Shown: positions 1 to 8,403, numbered from the stretch's first letter. The stretch is 64,000 nt of DNA from CAWCTD01 sp963798455 (GCA_963798455.1 CAWCTD010000003.1:1302001-1366000); one strand, 5' to 3'. The notes: generated from the sequence alone by a model not told the origin. Numbers and translations: made by a program.

Positions 1-48
1 CAGGCAGTCGAGCGATTCGTTGAAAGGGATGAAGTCGAACGCAGCCAC
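1..48 (-). CDS. possible start of a downstream gene, cut by the window edge
   Basis: On the minus strand a GTG codon at 48 opens a frame that runs off the window and reads (M)AAFDFIPFNESLDCL. It lies 16 bases downstream of the stop of the zinc-ribbon gene and on the same strand, so it could be the next gene of an operon. Only 16 codons are visible, no family can be named, and no clear Shine-Dalgarno sequence precedes it. Confidence 0.3.
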   Translation of the reverse strand, partial: MAAFDFIPFNESLDCL

Positions 49-64
49 TCAGCCCATTGGGCCC

Positions 65-934
65 CTACAGTTCCTCGGGCAACGGTTTCACCGGACCCAG
101 GCCGCCGGCGATCTGCTCTAACCGCTGAACCGCAGCCTTGATCTCTTCTCGGCGCGTTATCTGCTCCTGTGTGGCGGCGTGCAGCGCGCGCAGCACTCCG
201 GCCTGGGCGTCCATCCTATCGCGGGACGCGTCCTGCGCTCCCTGGAGTTCGGCCACTAGCGTGGCGAGTTGGCCGGACGCTTCTCTCTCGGCCTCAAGCG
301 CGCTCGCCAGGGCATCGACGCGGCCGGCGGCTGCCGCCTCCCGCTGCTCCATCTGCTGCCGCAGTTCTCCAATCTGGTCACCCAAGGCGCCCGCTTTCCG
401 CCCTTGCTCAATCGCCTCGGCGCGCAAGCCAGCCAAGTCGGCACTCAGGGAGTGGATCTTCTCCACAGTCCTGCTCATGGCGGCACGAGTGTCCTCAAGC
501 TTGGCAAAATGGCCGGCGCTGACCCCTTCTAGTTCCTGCCGCACGGCGTGCAGGATCGCCACCAAGCTCCTGGCGATCGCCTCGGCGGCGCCCTCCGTCC
601 CGCCGGCGCTTGGCTGCAATGGTTCAGGTGCAGTGGCGAGAAGCTTTGGCTCTGGCGTCGCCTCATCGGGCACCACGGCCGAAGTGAGGCCGTTGGGGAG
701 GGGAAAAGCTTGCCCGCAGGAGCGGCAAACGATGCGGACACCGGTCCCCTGCGGACCCTCGCGCTTGAAGCTGCCGGACAGCATCAGTCTGCCGGCGTCG
801 TCGCAGCCACGGACCTCTCGGAAGACAATCTCCTCCGCCAAATAGTTGAACCCATAGGACCCTAGCGGCGGCAGGCTGGTCTCTGGAGTTCCGTCGTGGC
901 CACAATGCGGACAGATCAATTTGGTGCTCGGCAC
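65..934 (-). CDS. zinc-ribbon and coiled-coil protein of unknown function
   Basis: The 289-residue protein begins with a two-part zinc-ribbon pattern: C8-P-H-C11 pairs with C70-R-S-C73 about 60 residues later. The part between is short and globular. From about residue 115 to 280 it is rich in Ala, Glu, Arg and Gln with heptad spacing, which predicts a long coiled coil. There is no signal peptide or membrane segment, so a cytoplasmic location is likely. I do not recognise a named family. The zinc ribbon could bind nucleic acid or protein and the coiled coil could drive oligomerisation, but both are inference. The gene stands just beyond the left end of the IS66 insertion, with about 200 bases of apparently non-coding DNA upstream. 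Confidence 0.7.
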   Translation of the reverse strand: MPSTKLICPHCGHDGTPETSLPPLGSYGFNYLAEEIVFREVRGCDDAGRLMLSGSFKREGPQGTGVRIVCRSCGQAFPLPNGLTSAVVPDEATPEPKLLATAPEPLQPSAGGTEGAAEAIARSLVAILHAVRQELEGVSAGHFAKLEDTRAAMSRTVEKIHSLSADLAGLRAEAIEQGRKAGALGDQIGELRQQMEQREAAAAGRVDALASALEAEREASGQLATLVAELQGAQDASRDRMDAQAGVLRALHAATQEQITRREEIKAAVQRLEQIAGGLGPVKPLPEEL

Positions 935-1128
935 AGTTGCCTCCGTATCTTTCGTAGGCAGTGTAGCAGACGGAATCGAGACCGTAAAGGGTACTTTACG
1001 AGGGCTACGATCCGGTTTGTACTAGCCTCCGTGGTCGAGCTGGCCTAGTACGAATGGTCCCCACAGACCCATGGTCGGCAGGCGGAGTCTCGTGTTGTCA
1101 CATTGTCGCGGGTGGCCGAAGGCTGATA

Positions 1129-1136
1129 GTGAAGAC
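1129..1136. repeat. left 8-bp target-site duplication of the IS66 element
   Basis: GTGAAGAC directly abuts the left terminal repeat and is repeated perfectly at 3689-3696 beside the right end. This defines the element boundaries to the base. Confidence 0.9.
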
Positions 1137-1180
1137 GTACGCGTCCGGCGAACACATGGTACGCGTCCGGCGAACACATG
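1137..1180. repeat. terminal repeat of the IS66 element, duplicated in tandem
   Basis: The outermost 22 bases of the left end (1137-1158) are repeated exactly at once (1159-1180). The right end carries only a single inverted copy (about 3667-3688). Duplicated transposase-binding sites at one end are plausible for this element but are not demonstrated here. Confidence 0.85.
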
Positions 1181-1220
1181 TAGGCCCAGACGCGTGTACG
1201 GTTGAAGGCTGGGGTGGGGT

Positions 1221-2774
1221 TCAGGCCTTGCTGGCCACCCGTGCCGCGAGCCAGTTGTCGGGCAGTAATTCCTCGAGTCGGTTTTGCGGGTGAGCCCCGA
1301 TGCGAGTGAACACGTCGCGTAGATACGCGAACGGGTCGATGTGGTGACGCTTCGTGGTGGCAATGAGACTCGTCAGCACCGCCGCCGTACGTCCGCCGTT
1401 GTCGCTGCCGAAGAAGGTCCAGTTGCGCCGTCCCACAGCCACTCCGCGCAGGCTGCGCTCGGCGCCGTTGTTGTCGATTTCCAGATCGCCGTCCTTCGCG
1501 TAGCGCACCAGCGCCTCCCAGTTGGACAACGTGTAGGCCATGGCTTGGCCGATCGGACTCTTCGGCAACACCCGCGGCCGCTCGCGCTCTAAATACGCCT
1601 GGATGTCGTCCAGCATCGGCTGGCTCCGTTCCCGGCGTAGCGCCAGGCGCCCGGCGGCGTCCAACTGCTTTTCCCGCGCCTCGCGCTCGACGTTGTACAG
1701 CAGATGGAAGTAGGCCAGCATCACCGTCGAACGCATGATGTCGGACGACTGCGCATCGAAGTACTTGCGGCGCGCGTGCGCCATGCAAGCCACCTCCGTG
1801 ATGCCGCGCTCGGTTTCCTTGTAGATCTGGTCGTAGCCCGAGTAGGCGTCTGCCTGCAGGTATCCGTGGAAGTCCTTCAGGAACTCATCCGGCCCTTCGC
1901 GGCAGCGATTCGGGGTGTAGTCGTACACCGTGTAGGGATGCAGCGCGTCCCCGACGTAGGTCCAGATCCGCCCGGTACGCGTGCACGGCAACTCCGGGTC
2001 CAACACCGGCACCGGCGTGTCGTCGGTCTGCACGACTTTGGAACTCAGTACCCGCTCCTTCATCAGATCGGCTAGCGGACCGACTAACTCCGCGCACTGC
2101 CGCATCCAGTCGCACATGGTCTGGCGAGACAAATCCACGCCCTGCCGGGTGAAGATCGCCTCCTGGCGGTGCAAAGGAAGATGGTCCCCGAACTTGCTCA
2201 CCGCCACGTGTGCCAGCAGTCCCGGCCCGGCCAGCCCCTTCTCCACCGGCGCCGGCGGCTTTGCGGCCGTGACCACGGTGCAGCCCTTGGGGCAAGCGTA
2301 CTTCTGGCAGGCTTGCTGGACGACGTGCAACGAGGCCGGCACGTACTCCAGTTGCTCGCTGATCTCCTCGCCGATGTGCCGCAGTTCCGCCTGGCACTCC
2401 GGGCACCGCCGCTGGTCGTCAGCCAGGTCATAGACTACACGGCGCCGCTCCAGCGACTGCGGCAACCGCTGCCGTCCGTGCCCCGGCGGAGATGGCCGCG
2501 GTTCGCTCGCGACCGACTTCGGCTCAGGCGGCGGCTCTTCCCCCCGGCTGGCGATCTCGGCGGCGAACAGGAACAACTGGTTCTCATCCACCCGCTCGCG
2601 CTTCTGTCCATAGCGGTGACGCAGCATCTGCTGGAGCCAGTGCCGCACGCGCTCGAGTTCGTACTCCTTGGCCGCCAGTGCCGCCTGGGTGGCGTCCAGT
2701 TGCGCCAGGGTCCGCAGCAGCATCTGTTGCAGGGCGGCTGGGTCACTGGGCAGGTCTGGAGGGTCTGTCGCCAT
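1221..2774 (-). CDS. tnpC: IS66-family transposase TnpC
   Basis: The 517-residue protein matches the usual length and domain order of the IS66 DDE transposase. An N-terminal helical region (about 1-60) is followed by a CPECQAEL-type zinc-binding motif near residue 125, then a DDE core. The core shows VQTDDTPVPV, LQADAYSGYD and the conserved C-terminal stretch with NNGAERSLRG and NWTFFGSDNGG. The reading frame is uninterrupted. It is the last gene of the IS66 element and ends about 85 bases inside the left terminal repeat. It catalyses cutting and joining of the element ends, together with the TnpA and TnpB accessory proteins. Confidence 0.95.
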   Translation of the reverse strand: MATDPPDLPSDPAALQQMLLRTLAQLDATQAALAAKEYELERVRHWLQQMLRHRYGQKRERVDENQLFLFAAEIASRGEEPPPEPKSVASEPRPSPPGHGRQRLPQSLERRRVVYDLADDQRRCPECQAELRHIGEEISEQLEYVPASLHVVQQACQKYACPKGCTVVTAAKPPAPVEKGLAGPGLLAHVAVSKFGDHLPLHRQEAIFTRQGVDLSRQTMCDWMRQCAELVGPLADLMKERVLSSKVVQTDDTPVPVLDPELPCTRTGRIWTYVGDALHPYTVYDYTPNRCREGPDEFLKDFHGYLQADAYSGYDQIYKETERGITEVACMAHARRKYFDAQSSDIMRSTVMLAYFHLLYNVEREAREKQLDAAGRLALRRERSQPMLDDIQAYLERERPRVLPKSPIGQAMAYTLSNWEALVRYAKDGDLEIDNNGAERSLRGVAVGRRNWTFFGSDNGGRTAAVLTSLIATTKRHHIDPFAYLRDVFTRIGAHPQNRLEELLPDNWLAARVASKA

Positions 2775-2848
2775 CGCGCTGAGTAAGTATCTGAAACACT
2801 AACTTACTACACTTACTCTCATAAGTCAACAAAAAACAGAGGAGCATG

Positions 2849-3238
2849 CTATTGTTTTGACGCCTCCAGCTCCGCATGCGCCTCGAATGCCGCGGCGGGC
2901 AGCGCGTAGCGTTTCCGCCGTCGCCCCTTGCCGAGGTCGATGCCCTCCAGCAGCACGCCCAGCTCCCAGGCCGCGATCTCCCGCCGGCCCGTTTGGGCGA
3001 AGGGGAACTGGAAGGTGCCCGCCTCCAGCCGCTTGTACCAGATCACCCACCCATCCCGATCCCAGTACAGGATCTTCAGACGGTCGCTACGCCGGTTGCA
3101 AAACACCAGCAGGTGCCCCGAGAAGGGATTGCAGCGGATGATATGCTCGGCCATCATGGACAGACCGTCGAAGCTCCGGCGCATGTCACAGGCCACGGTG
3201 CACAAGTACACCTTGATGGCCGCCGGGAAGCTCAGCAT
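2849..3238 (-). CDS. tnpB: IS66 accessory protein TnpB (Orf2)
   Basis: This 129-residue protein carries the hallmarks of the IS66 Orf2 family: an N-terminal VYLCTVACDMRRSFDGLS, then VFCNRRSDRLKILYWDRDG and WYKRLEAG. Family length is about 115-120 residues, so it is full length. Its start codon overlaps the tnpA stop (ATGCTGA), which suggests translational coupling. The family is needed for IS66 transposition but its biochemical role is not settled. Confidence 0.93.
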   Translation of the reverse strand: MLSFPAAIKVYLCTVACDMRRSFDGLSMMAEHIIRCNPFSGHLLVFCNRRSDRLKILYWDRDGWVIWYKRLEAGTFQFPFAQTGRREIAAWELGVLLEGIDLGKGRRRKRYALPAAAFEAHAELEASKQ

Positions 3239-3579
3239 CCCGGCTGTTCCAGCGCCGCCAGCACCGATCGCAGGGTCGGCTCATCGACGCCTTTGGCCAG
3301 GCGCAGCCGCCGCCCGCCGGCCAGCACCAACTCTATGCCGGCATCCGCCGAGCCCGGCTCGCCGCTGACCAGGGCGAAGCTGGCCGGCCCGTTCGCTGAG
3401 CCCCGCGGCGTTGAAGCGGGCGGACGCTTCTCCTTCAATCGGCGCTGCCACCAGTAGAACTGGCACTCCTTCAGCTTCCGCTGCCGGCAGAAGGCCCGCG
3501 TCGACATGCCGCTCCGGGCAGCATCCCGAATGACCGCCTGCCAGTACCGCGCCTTCTCCACATCGTGCTTCTGGCTCAC
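3232..3579 (-). CDS. tnpA: IS66 accessory protein TnpA
   Basis: The protein (about 115 residues) contains the short helix-turn-helix-like pattern of IS66 TnpA: YWQAVIRDAARSGMSTRAFC followed by FYWWQRRLK. I chose the GTG start at 3579, giving (M)SQKHDVEKARYW, because a strong GAGGAGGA sequence lies about six bases upstream. A longer open frame to 3609 has no such signal. It is the first gene of the element and overlaps tnpB. Confidence 0.85.
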   Translation of the reverse strand: MSQKHDVEKARYWQAVIRDAARSGMSTRAFCRQRKLKECQFYWWQRRLKEKRPPASTPRGSANGPASFALVSGEPGSADAGIELVLAGGRRLRLAKGVDEPTLRSVLAALEQPGC

Positions 3580-3688
3580 TTCTGCTCCTCCTCGTGCCCG
3601 CGCGCGCACTCCGGGCGCACATGCATCAACACAAGGAAGTATGACCGCTTACCTCAAAACACGGAAGATGGGTTTGCCGGACGCGTAC

Positions 3689-3696
3689 GTGAAGAC
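3689..3696. repeat. right 8-bp target-site duplication of the IS66 element
   Basis: GTGAAGAC, identical to 1129-1136, directly follows the right terminal repeat. Confidence 0.9.
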
Positions 3697-3711
3697 CGCA
3701 CCGATACCGCG

Positions 3712-4086
3712 TCAGTCACGGCACGAACTGAGCCAGTCTTCGACATCTTCCCGTCGATAGCGCACGGCAGCGCCGATCTTCAAATACTTCGGACCCGTCC
3801 GAAACAGCCGCCAACGGCGCACGCTGGCAACGCTCAGTTGGAGGAACTTGGCGACCTGATGTTCGTTCAGGAGTTCGGGCGCATCGGGCAGAGACGGCCC
3901 GTTGATCGGTGCCGGGGTGATCGGACGGGATTCGTTGGCGGCGGGTTTGGGAATTGGCTTTTCGGCTGCTTGGCGATGCTGGTTCTCCAGTTCGACAATC
4001 CGCATGTTGAGCCGTTCGATTTCTTTGAAGGCAATCAAGTGGACTTCACGCAGGAGTTCAATGATCTTGGTTTGGGTTGCGTCCAT
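3712..4086 (-). CDS. excisionase-like helix-turn-helix protein
   Basis: The C-terminal 55 residues form a MerR/excisionase-type winged helix: LLNEHQVAKFLQLSVASVRRW, then GPKYLKIGAAVRYRREDVEDW. This is the pattern of small DNA-binding proteins that read a site next to integrases. The N-terminal half is helical (LLREVHLIAFKEIERLNMRIVELE) and may dimerise, followed by a Pro-rich linker. An open frame extends upstream to 4404, but that part is low in protein character, so I place the start at the ATG at 4086 (MDATQTK). Just upstream of it lies tRNA-Gln on the same strand. No integrase gene is visible, so a mobile-element remnant is likely but unproven. Confidence 0.65.
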   Translation of the reverse strand: MDATQTKIIELLREVHLIAFKEIERLNMRIVELENQHRQAAEKPIPKPAANESRPITPAPINGPSLPDAPELLNEHQVAKFLQLSVASVRRWRLFRTGPKYLKIGAAVRYRREDVEDWLSSCRD

Positions 4087-4487
4087 GAACGGATTATGGC
4101 CGTCGCTGGTTTCCAGGTATTGCGGACAAGATCCGGCTACCGCTATTTCCCGGAGAAATGGGCTACCGTTGAAATCGTGCGGCACGCCACCGAAGGCCGG
4201 GATCGGCTGGAATCCACGGATCAATACGTGTCTGCAATGAAGGCGGCGGCGGTGGAAATCAGGCGGGGTGGAAAAGGCGAGTAGGGCGGGCGTGGGCGTT
4301 GCCGGAGTGTTGTGCCATTGGCCGATTTTGGCGGTTTGTAGGCCCGTGGCTGCGTCGGAACGGGGTCTGGTGGTGTACAAGTTGGCGTCGGTTGGCGGGC
4401 ACAATCACGGTGTTTTCCACAGGAATTTGTACCAATTCCCGTACAAGTGATTTTAATGCATCTGTAAGTTATTGATTTTAAAATACT
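4087..4487. other. non-coding stretch between the HTH gene and tRNA-Gln
   Basis: No convincing gene is seen here. There is a small inverted repeat TTGTAC-8-GTACAA at 4427-4446 and another GTACAAGT at 4375-4382. These could be binding sites for the adjacent excisionase-like protein, but that is speculative. Confidence 0.35.
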
Positions 4488-4561
4488 TGGCTCCCCGGCA
4501 TGGATTCGAACCACGATTCACGGCTCCAAAGGCCGCTGTCCTACCATTAGACGACCGGGGA
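4488..4561 (-). tRNA. tRNA-Gln (anticodon TTG)
   Basis: On the minus strand the acceptor stem TCCCCGG (from 4561) pairs with CCGGGGA. The anticodon loop reads CTTTGGA, so the anticodon is TTG, decoding CAA glutamine. The T-arm contains GGTTCGAATCC, and the 3' CCA is encoded (4488-4490). All arms can be drawn without mismatches except one position in the T stem. Confidence 0.95.
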
Positions 4562-4603
4562 ATGGGATCGAGGTCGAGCGATTCTCATTCAGTGTAACAA
4601 AGG

Positions 4604-5017
4604 TCACCACTCCGCATAGGGCGTGCCTTCCAGGCTGGTCTGGTCCGAGCCGCTGCGCACGTCGAAGATCCCCGGCTCGGTCTGGTTCACGCTCGACATC
4701 ACGTCCTCCATGATCACCCGCCAGGTCTGATTCGAGCCGGTGATGGGGTCCATCGGGATCTGGCGCAGGTAGCCCTCCCGCACCAGGTCGTCCAGCGTCT
4801 GCGGCGCCTTTTGCTTGTCGTAGGTGTACTCGTCGATCACCGTGCGCAGCGTGAACAGGTTGTTCTTCAGCACGCTCTCCTTGGCTCGCACGATCGCCTT
4901 CTGGTACATGGGCACGGCCAGCGACATGATGATCGTGATGATCGTCATGACGATCATCAACTCGATCAGCGTGAAGCCGCGCCGGACGCCGTCACCATTC
5001 CGAATACGGAGTGCCAT
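4604..5017 (-). CDS. type II secretion-type major pseudopilin (GspG-like)
   Basis: The protein starts with a short basic leader and the prepilin cleavage motif RRGFTLIELMIV, with the conserved Glu at +5 and a 20-residue hydrophobic helix. The C-terminal part (LRTVIDEYTYDKQKAP, LDDLVREGYL, IPMDPITG) is the calcium-binding GspG head pattern. It is about 137 residues, normal for the family. I use the ATG at 5017 (MALRIRNGDG); the open frame allows an earlier start at 5050. It overlaps the 3' end of a related pseudopilin and follows a secretin gene, so the three act in one inner- and outer-membrane secretion or pilus-like machine. Confidence 0.85.
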   Translation of the reverse strand: MALRIRNGDGVRRGFTLIELMIVMTIITIIMSLAVPMYQKAIVRAKESVLKNNLFTLRTVIDEYTYDKQKAPQTLDDLVREGYLRQIPMDPITGSNQTWRVIMEDVMSSVNQTEPGIFDVRSGSDQTSLEGTPYAEW

Positions 5018-5455
5018 CCGACGCTTTCTCTGTGCTCTTGGTGTAGACATCGAAAATGTTCTGCCCGCCCCAGCTCATCGACTTGGGATCGTCGCGGGTG
5101 CTGCGCATGCCCCAGTCAAGCGAATCCGTGATCGGGTCCTTCGGGATCCGCCGCAGAAACCGGATCTTCTTGTCCACCGTGCCGGCCAGCTTGACTCCAT
5201 CCACCAACTCGTCCAGTGTGGTCGGGTAGCCGTCGGAATCGACCGAGCCGGGGGAAGCTGCTTGGCATCCGACATGTCCTTGTACTTGTCGATCGCCGTG
5301 CGCATCTCGCGCAACGCGTAACGCAAGTCCCGCTCGCGGTCCCGGCGAACCTTGTAGCGGGCCAGGGGCACCGCCATGGTCGTCAGCAGCGCCATGATGG
5401 TGAAGGCCACAATCAACTCCACCAAGGTCATTCCGCGCCGGTTGCCGAAGCTCAT
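4992..5455 (-). pseudogene. second GspG-like pseudopilin, frameshifted
   Basis: The first part (5455 to about 5255) begins MSFGNRRGMTLVELIVAFTI, a proper prepilin signal, and runs through AIDKYKDMSDAKQLP. The rest continues in another frame as GYPTTLDELVDGV...KDPITDSLDWGM and ends DGTPYSEW, matching the end of its downstream neighbour (EGTPYAEW). The frames join at a run of five cytosines on the coding strand (5250-5254). One more C would restore a single open frame. This could be a true one-base deletion, or a sequencing or assembly error in a homopolymer. The gene lies 10 bases after the secretin stop and would be the middle gene of the operon. Confidence 0.8.
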
Positions 5456-5465
5456 GGCCGCACTC

Positions 5466-7814
5466 CTATTTCACCGTGACCGTCGCTTGCGGCGAAGCCG
5501 TCAGCACCGGCTGCCCGCGGGAATCCTGAAACGCAAGCTGCGGTGCCGAGATCACCGTGATGCCTTTGCCTATCACCTGGAAGGTGAAAGTCACCAGCGA
5601 GCCTGAACCGCTGATTCCCACGCTGCCCGGCATGCGGCTCAGGTTCACGCTCACATCGCCCGTGTCGTTCAGTATGTTGCGAGTGAACAGGACCTGCCGG
5701 CCATCCGCCGCCAGCAGGTTGCCGCGCGTCACTTCGGTCAGGCGCAGCACGTTGGGGTCGAACTTGAGCTTCACCGGGGCGGAAAACAGGTCGCTGGCGT
5801 TTTCCACCTGCAGATTCACGGTGAACGTCCCACCACTTTGCGTCTCAACCTTCTCCGGGCTGAGCACGGCGCGCGCGGCGGCGGGCGGGGCCTGAGGCGC
5901 CGGCTTCTCGGGCGCCGGAGCCGCGGGCAGCGGGATGCCGGCGGGCGCGACTGGCGGCGCTTCCGTTTTGGGCGCCGCCGGCTCAGCCGGGGCCGGCGCC
6001 TGCGGAGCAAAATTCAGGTGGACCGTATTCAGGTTCCCCGAGGCGATCCCCTTGTAGCTGAGCTCGTCCAGCTCCGGGGTCCTCACGATGTGGGGCACCA
6101 GGGCAATCAGGACTTCGCTGTCGCTCTTCTGGATGCTCTCGGTCGTGAAGAGCCGCTTTAGAATCGGGATGCTGGACAGCCCCGGGACTCCCGACACGGA
6201 CTTGGTCTCCTGTTGATTCACCAGGCCGCCCAGCAGGCTGACTTCGCCCTCCTTGAGCCGGATGTCGTGAATGACCTTGCGCTGTCCGACCACCGGCTGC
6301 GAGATACCCCCAATGTCGATTCGCTCCTTGACGTTCGAGATGTCCAGCTCGATGTGGAGCGACACTTCATCGGTCCCGTGTACCTTGGGCGTGATGTCCA
6401 CGTTAACGCCCACGTCGAGATATTGAAAGGAGCTATACAGCGAATTGGCGCCGGTCCCCACCTGGCCGAACACCGGCTGAAAACCGCCCGTGGAATAGGG
6501 AACGCGGTCCCCGATCCTCAGACTGGCCTTCATGTTGTCTATGGCGCGCACCTGCGGAGACTGGAGAATGCGGGCGTTGCTGCTGGTCATCAGGGCCTCC
6601 AGCGTCGCGCCCGGCAGCGTAACCGAGAAATCTCCGCTGGAGAGCTTTCCCAAGCGGCTCATGGCGACGCTAGGCGTTGTTGAGGTGGTGGTGCCTGACG
6701 TGGACGAGGAAGTGCCCTGATTGAGCCCGGCGGCAACGCTGAATCCGTTCGTGCTGCCGGAGGTCAGCGATCCGCCCAGGTCGCGGGTGTTGCTCAGGTT
6801 GACCTCCATCACGATCACGTCCACCACGACCTCAGCCTTGGGCCTGTCCAGATTGCGGATCAGCATCTCCGTCAGGGCCACCTGGTCCGCGGTGCCTCTG
6901 ACGACCAGCGCATTCTGGGAGAGCACGGGACTCATCCGGATACTGGGGATCATCTGCCGGATGCCGTTCACGATGTCGGTCAGATCCTGTTGGGAGGAGA
7001 CGTTGCTGATGTAGAAGATCCTGGCGACCTGCTCCTCGTAGTCGTTGCGCTTCTGCGGGGTATCCTGCGTCACGAAAATGGCGTTGGCTGTGATGGGCTT
7101 CCAGAACGCCCTGGTCGTCATCGCGACGTAGTTCAGAGCGTCCTCGATCGTCGCGTTGGTGAGCTCCAAGCTGCGCGCGGTCTGATTGCCTTGCGCCGTG
7201 AAATCCGGGTCGAAGATCACGTTGATCCCGGCCAGCTTGCACACGGTCTCGAACAGCACCCTGGGCGGCTGGTTGTTGATGCGCAGGTTCTGCGGCAACG
7301 CGGAGAGAGGCTTGAGTTTCGGGACGGACATCACGGAAGCGAGCTCCTCATCCACCTCGTGCCGGGCTTCGGCGCCCGGAGTCACCCCGAGATCCTCGGG
7401 CTTGACGCCCTCGGCCAACTTTTTCTTCGCAAGGGCGATCATGTCCGTGGTGCGCCGGATTTCCTGTGCGGCCACGGGGGAGGACGGGTCGATGGCGGCG
7501 GCCCTCTCGAACTCGGTTAAAGCCTCATCAAGCTTGCCCTGGTCACGCAGCTTCTGCGCTGCATCCACGTGGGCTTGTCCGGCCTGAAAGCGGACACGCC
7601 GGTAAGCCATCTGCACCGCTAGGTCGGTCGGATCCGTGGACAGGGCCTGTTCGTAGAGGGCAAAGGCCTTGTCGAGGTCCCTGGCCTCCTCCGCGGCGTG
7701 CCCCTGGGCGTAAAGCTCTTCTGCCTTGCGATTCCTCGCCTCCGACACCGAAACAGAACCAGCCAGCAGCGCCGCGGCGCCAAGAATGGTTGCTAACCGC
7801 TTCGATACACGCAT
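5466..7814 (-). CDS. TPR-secretin-cohesin fusion protein (type II/IV secretion outer-membrane channel)
   Basis: This 782-residue protein has a signal peptide (about 1-26), TPR-like repeats (about 30-130: AEELYAQGHAAEEARDLDKA, LDEALTEFERAA), a secretin N-domain (about 185-330) and the secretin core (about 390-590: SNARILQSPQVRAIDNMKAS, VPYSTGGF, LLGGLVNQQE, IPILKRLF, ALVPHIVR). After a long Pro/Ala linker (about 610-660), residues 665-782 resemble a cohesin fold (VETQSGGTFTVNLQVENASD, LKFDPNVLRL). It forms a gated pore in the outer membrane. The pseudopilin genes directly downstream fit. The C-terminal cohesin-like module is unusual for secretins in general but is seen in related acidobacteria, from memory. 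Its ligand is unknown. Confidence 0.88.
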   Translation of the reverse strand: MRVSKRLATILGAAALLAGSVSVSEARNRKAEELYAQGHAAEEARDLDKAFALYEQALSTDPTDLAVQMAYRRVRFQAGQAHVDAAQKLRDQGKLDEALTEFERAAAIDPSSPVAAQEIRRTTDMIALAKKKLAEGVKPEDLGVTPGAEARHEVDEELASVMSVPKLKPLSALPQNLRINNQPPRVLFETVCKLAGINVIFDPDFTAQGNQTARSLELTNATIEDALNYVAMTTRAFWKPITANAIFVTQDTPQKRNDYEEQVARIFYISNVSSQQDLTDIVNGIRQMIPSIRMSPVLSQNALVVRGTADQVALTEMLIRNLDRPKAEVVVDVIVMEVNLSNTRDLGGSLTSGSTNGFSVAAGLNQGTSSSTSGTTTSTTPSVAMSRLGKLSSGDFSVTLPGATLEALMTSSNARILQSPQVRAIDNMKASLRIGDRVPYSTGGFQPVFGQVGTGANSLYSSFQYLDVGVNVDITPKVHGTDEVSLHIELDISNVKERIDIGGISQPVVGQRKVIHDIRLKEGEVSLLGGLVNQQETKSVSGVPGLSSIPILKRLFTTESIQKSDSEVLIALVPHIVRTPELDELSYKGIASGNLNTVHLNFAPQAPAPAEPAAPKTEAPPVAPAGIPLPAAPAPEKPAPQAPPAAARAVLSPEKVETQSGGTFTVNLQVENASDLFSAPVKLKFDPNVLRLTEVTRGNLLAADGRQVLFTRNILNDTGDVSVNLSRMPGSVGISGSGSLVTFTFQVIGKGITVISAPQLAFQDSRGQPVLTASPQATVTVK

Positions 7815-7929
7815 CTTATTGAATTCCCGGGGCCTGTGTTAAGATAAAGCTGTCACCCATGCCTAGGTCGCTCACATAAGTGGTTGACGCAGTTCGGCTT
7901 GCCCGCGTGCAGGAGAAAACTCACGAGTT

Positions 7930-8391
7930 GTGGAACCCAAGCTCAAGATCCTGAACGATAACCGGCACGCCGCCTACGAGTACCACCTCCTGGAGCGGTT
8001 CGAGGCCGGCATCGTCCTCACTGGCACCGAGGTCAAGTCCGCCCGCGAGGGCCAAATTCAGCTCAAAGACAGCTATGCCGAGGTTCTGGGCGACGAGGCT
8101 TGGCTGGTCAACGCCCACATCAGCCCCTACTCCCACGGCAATCGCCTGAATCACGACCCTCTGCGCAGGCGCAAGCTGTTGCTCCACCGCCAGGAGATCG
8201 ACAAGCTGCTGGGCAAGACCCGCGAGAAGGGCCTGACGCTCGTGGCCACCAAGATCTATCTCAAGAACGGCCGGATCAAGTGCGAACTGGCCCTGGGGAG
8301 GGGCAAGAAGCTGCACGACAAGCGTGAAGCCGAGCGCACCCGGACTCAGGAGGCGGAAGCCCGAGCCGCCATGCGGCGTCACAACACATAA
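7930..8391 (+). CDS. smpB: SsrA-binding protein SmpB
   Basis: The 153-residue protein is full length and contains the SmpB core: NRHAAYEYHLLERFEAGIVL, GTEVKSAREG, YAEVLGDEAWLVNAHISPYS, RRRKLLLHRQEI, and the basic C-terminal tail (GRGKKLHDKRE). It binds tmRNA and brings it to stalled ribosomes for trans-translation. The start is a GTG preceded by AGGAGA. It reads divergently from the secretin gene and lies 12 bases before pepA, so the two are probably co-transcribed. No tmRNA gene was noticed in this window. Confidence 0.96.
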   Translation: MEPKLKILNDNRHAAYEYHLLERFEAGIVLTGTEVKSAREGQIQLKDSYAEVLGDEAWLVNAHISPYSHGNRLNHDPLRRRKLLLHRQEIDKLLGKTREKGLTLVATKIYLKNGRIKCELALGRGKKLHDKREAERTRTQEAEARAAMRRHNT

Positions 8392-8403
8392 GGCTCTAAG
8401 AAC

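Larger units (their letters stand above)
1137..3688 (-). mobile_element. complete IS66-family insertion sequence (about 2.55 kb)
   Basis: Three genes in the order tnpA, tnpB, tnpC on the minus strand are enclosed by inverted ends. The left end (from 1137) and the reverse complement of the right end (to 3688) share GTACGCGTCCGGC and then continue with near-matching bases (RAACNCAT). Immediately outside both ends stands the same 8-bp word GTGAAGAC (1129-1136 and 3689-3696). Eight-base target duplications are characteristic of the IS66 family. The size and three-gene layout are also typical. The insertion lies between the zinc-ribbon gene and the 3' end of an excisionase-like gene and breaks no recognisable gene. 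All three reading frames look intact, so it may be a recent and active copy. Confidence 0.93.

Noticed and set aside
7815..7929. Promoters between the secretin gene and smpB
   Set aside because: A TTGACG at 7882 could be a -35 box, but no matching -10 box at the right distance is visible, so no call was made.
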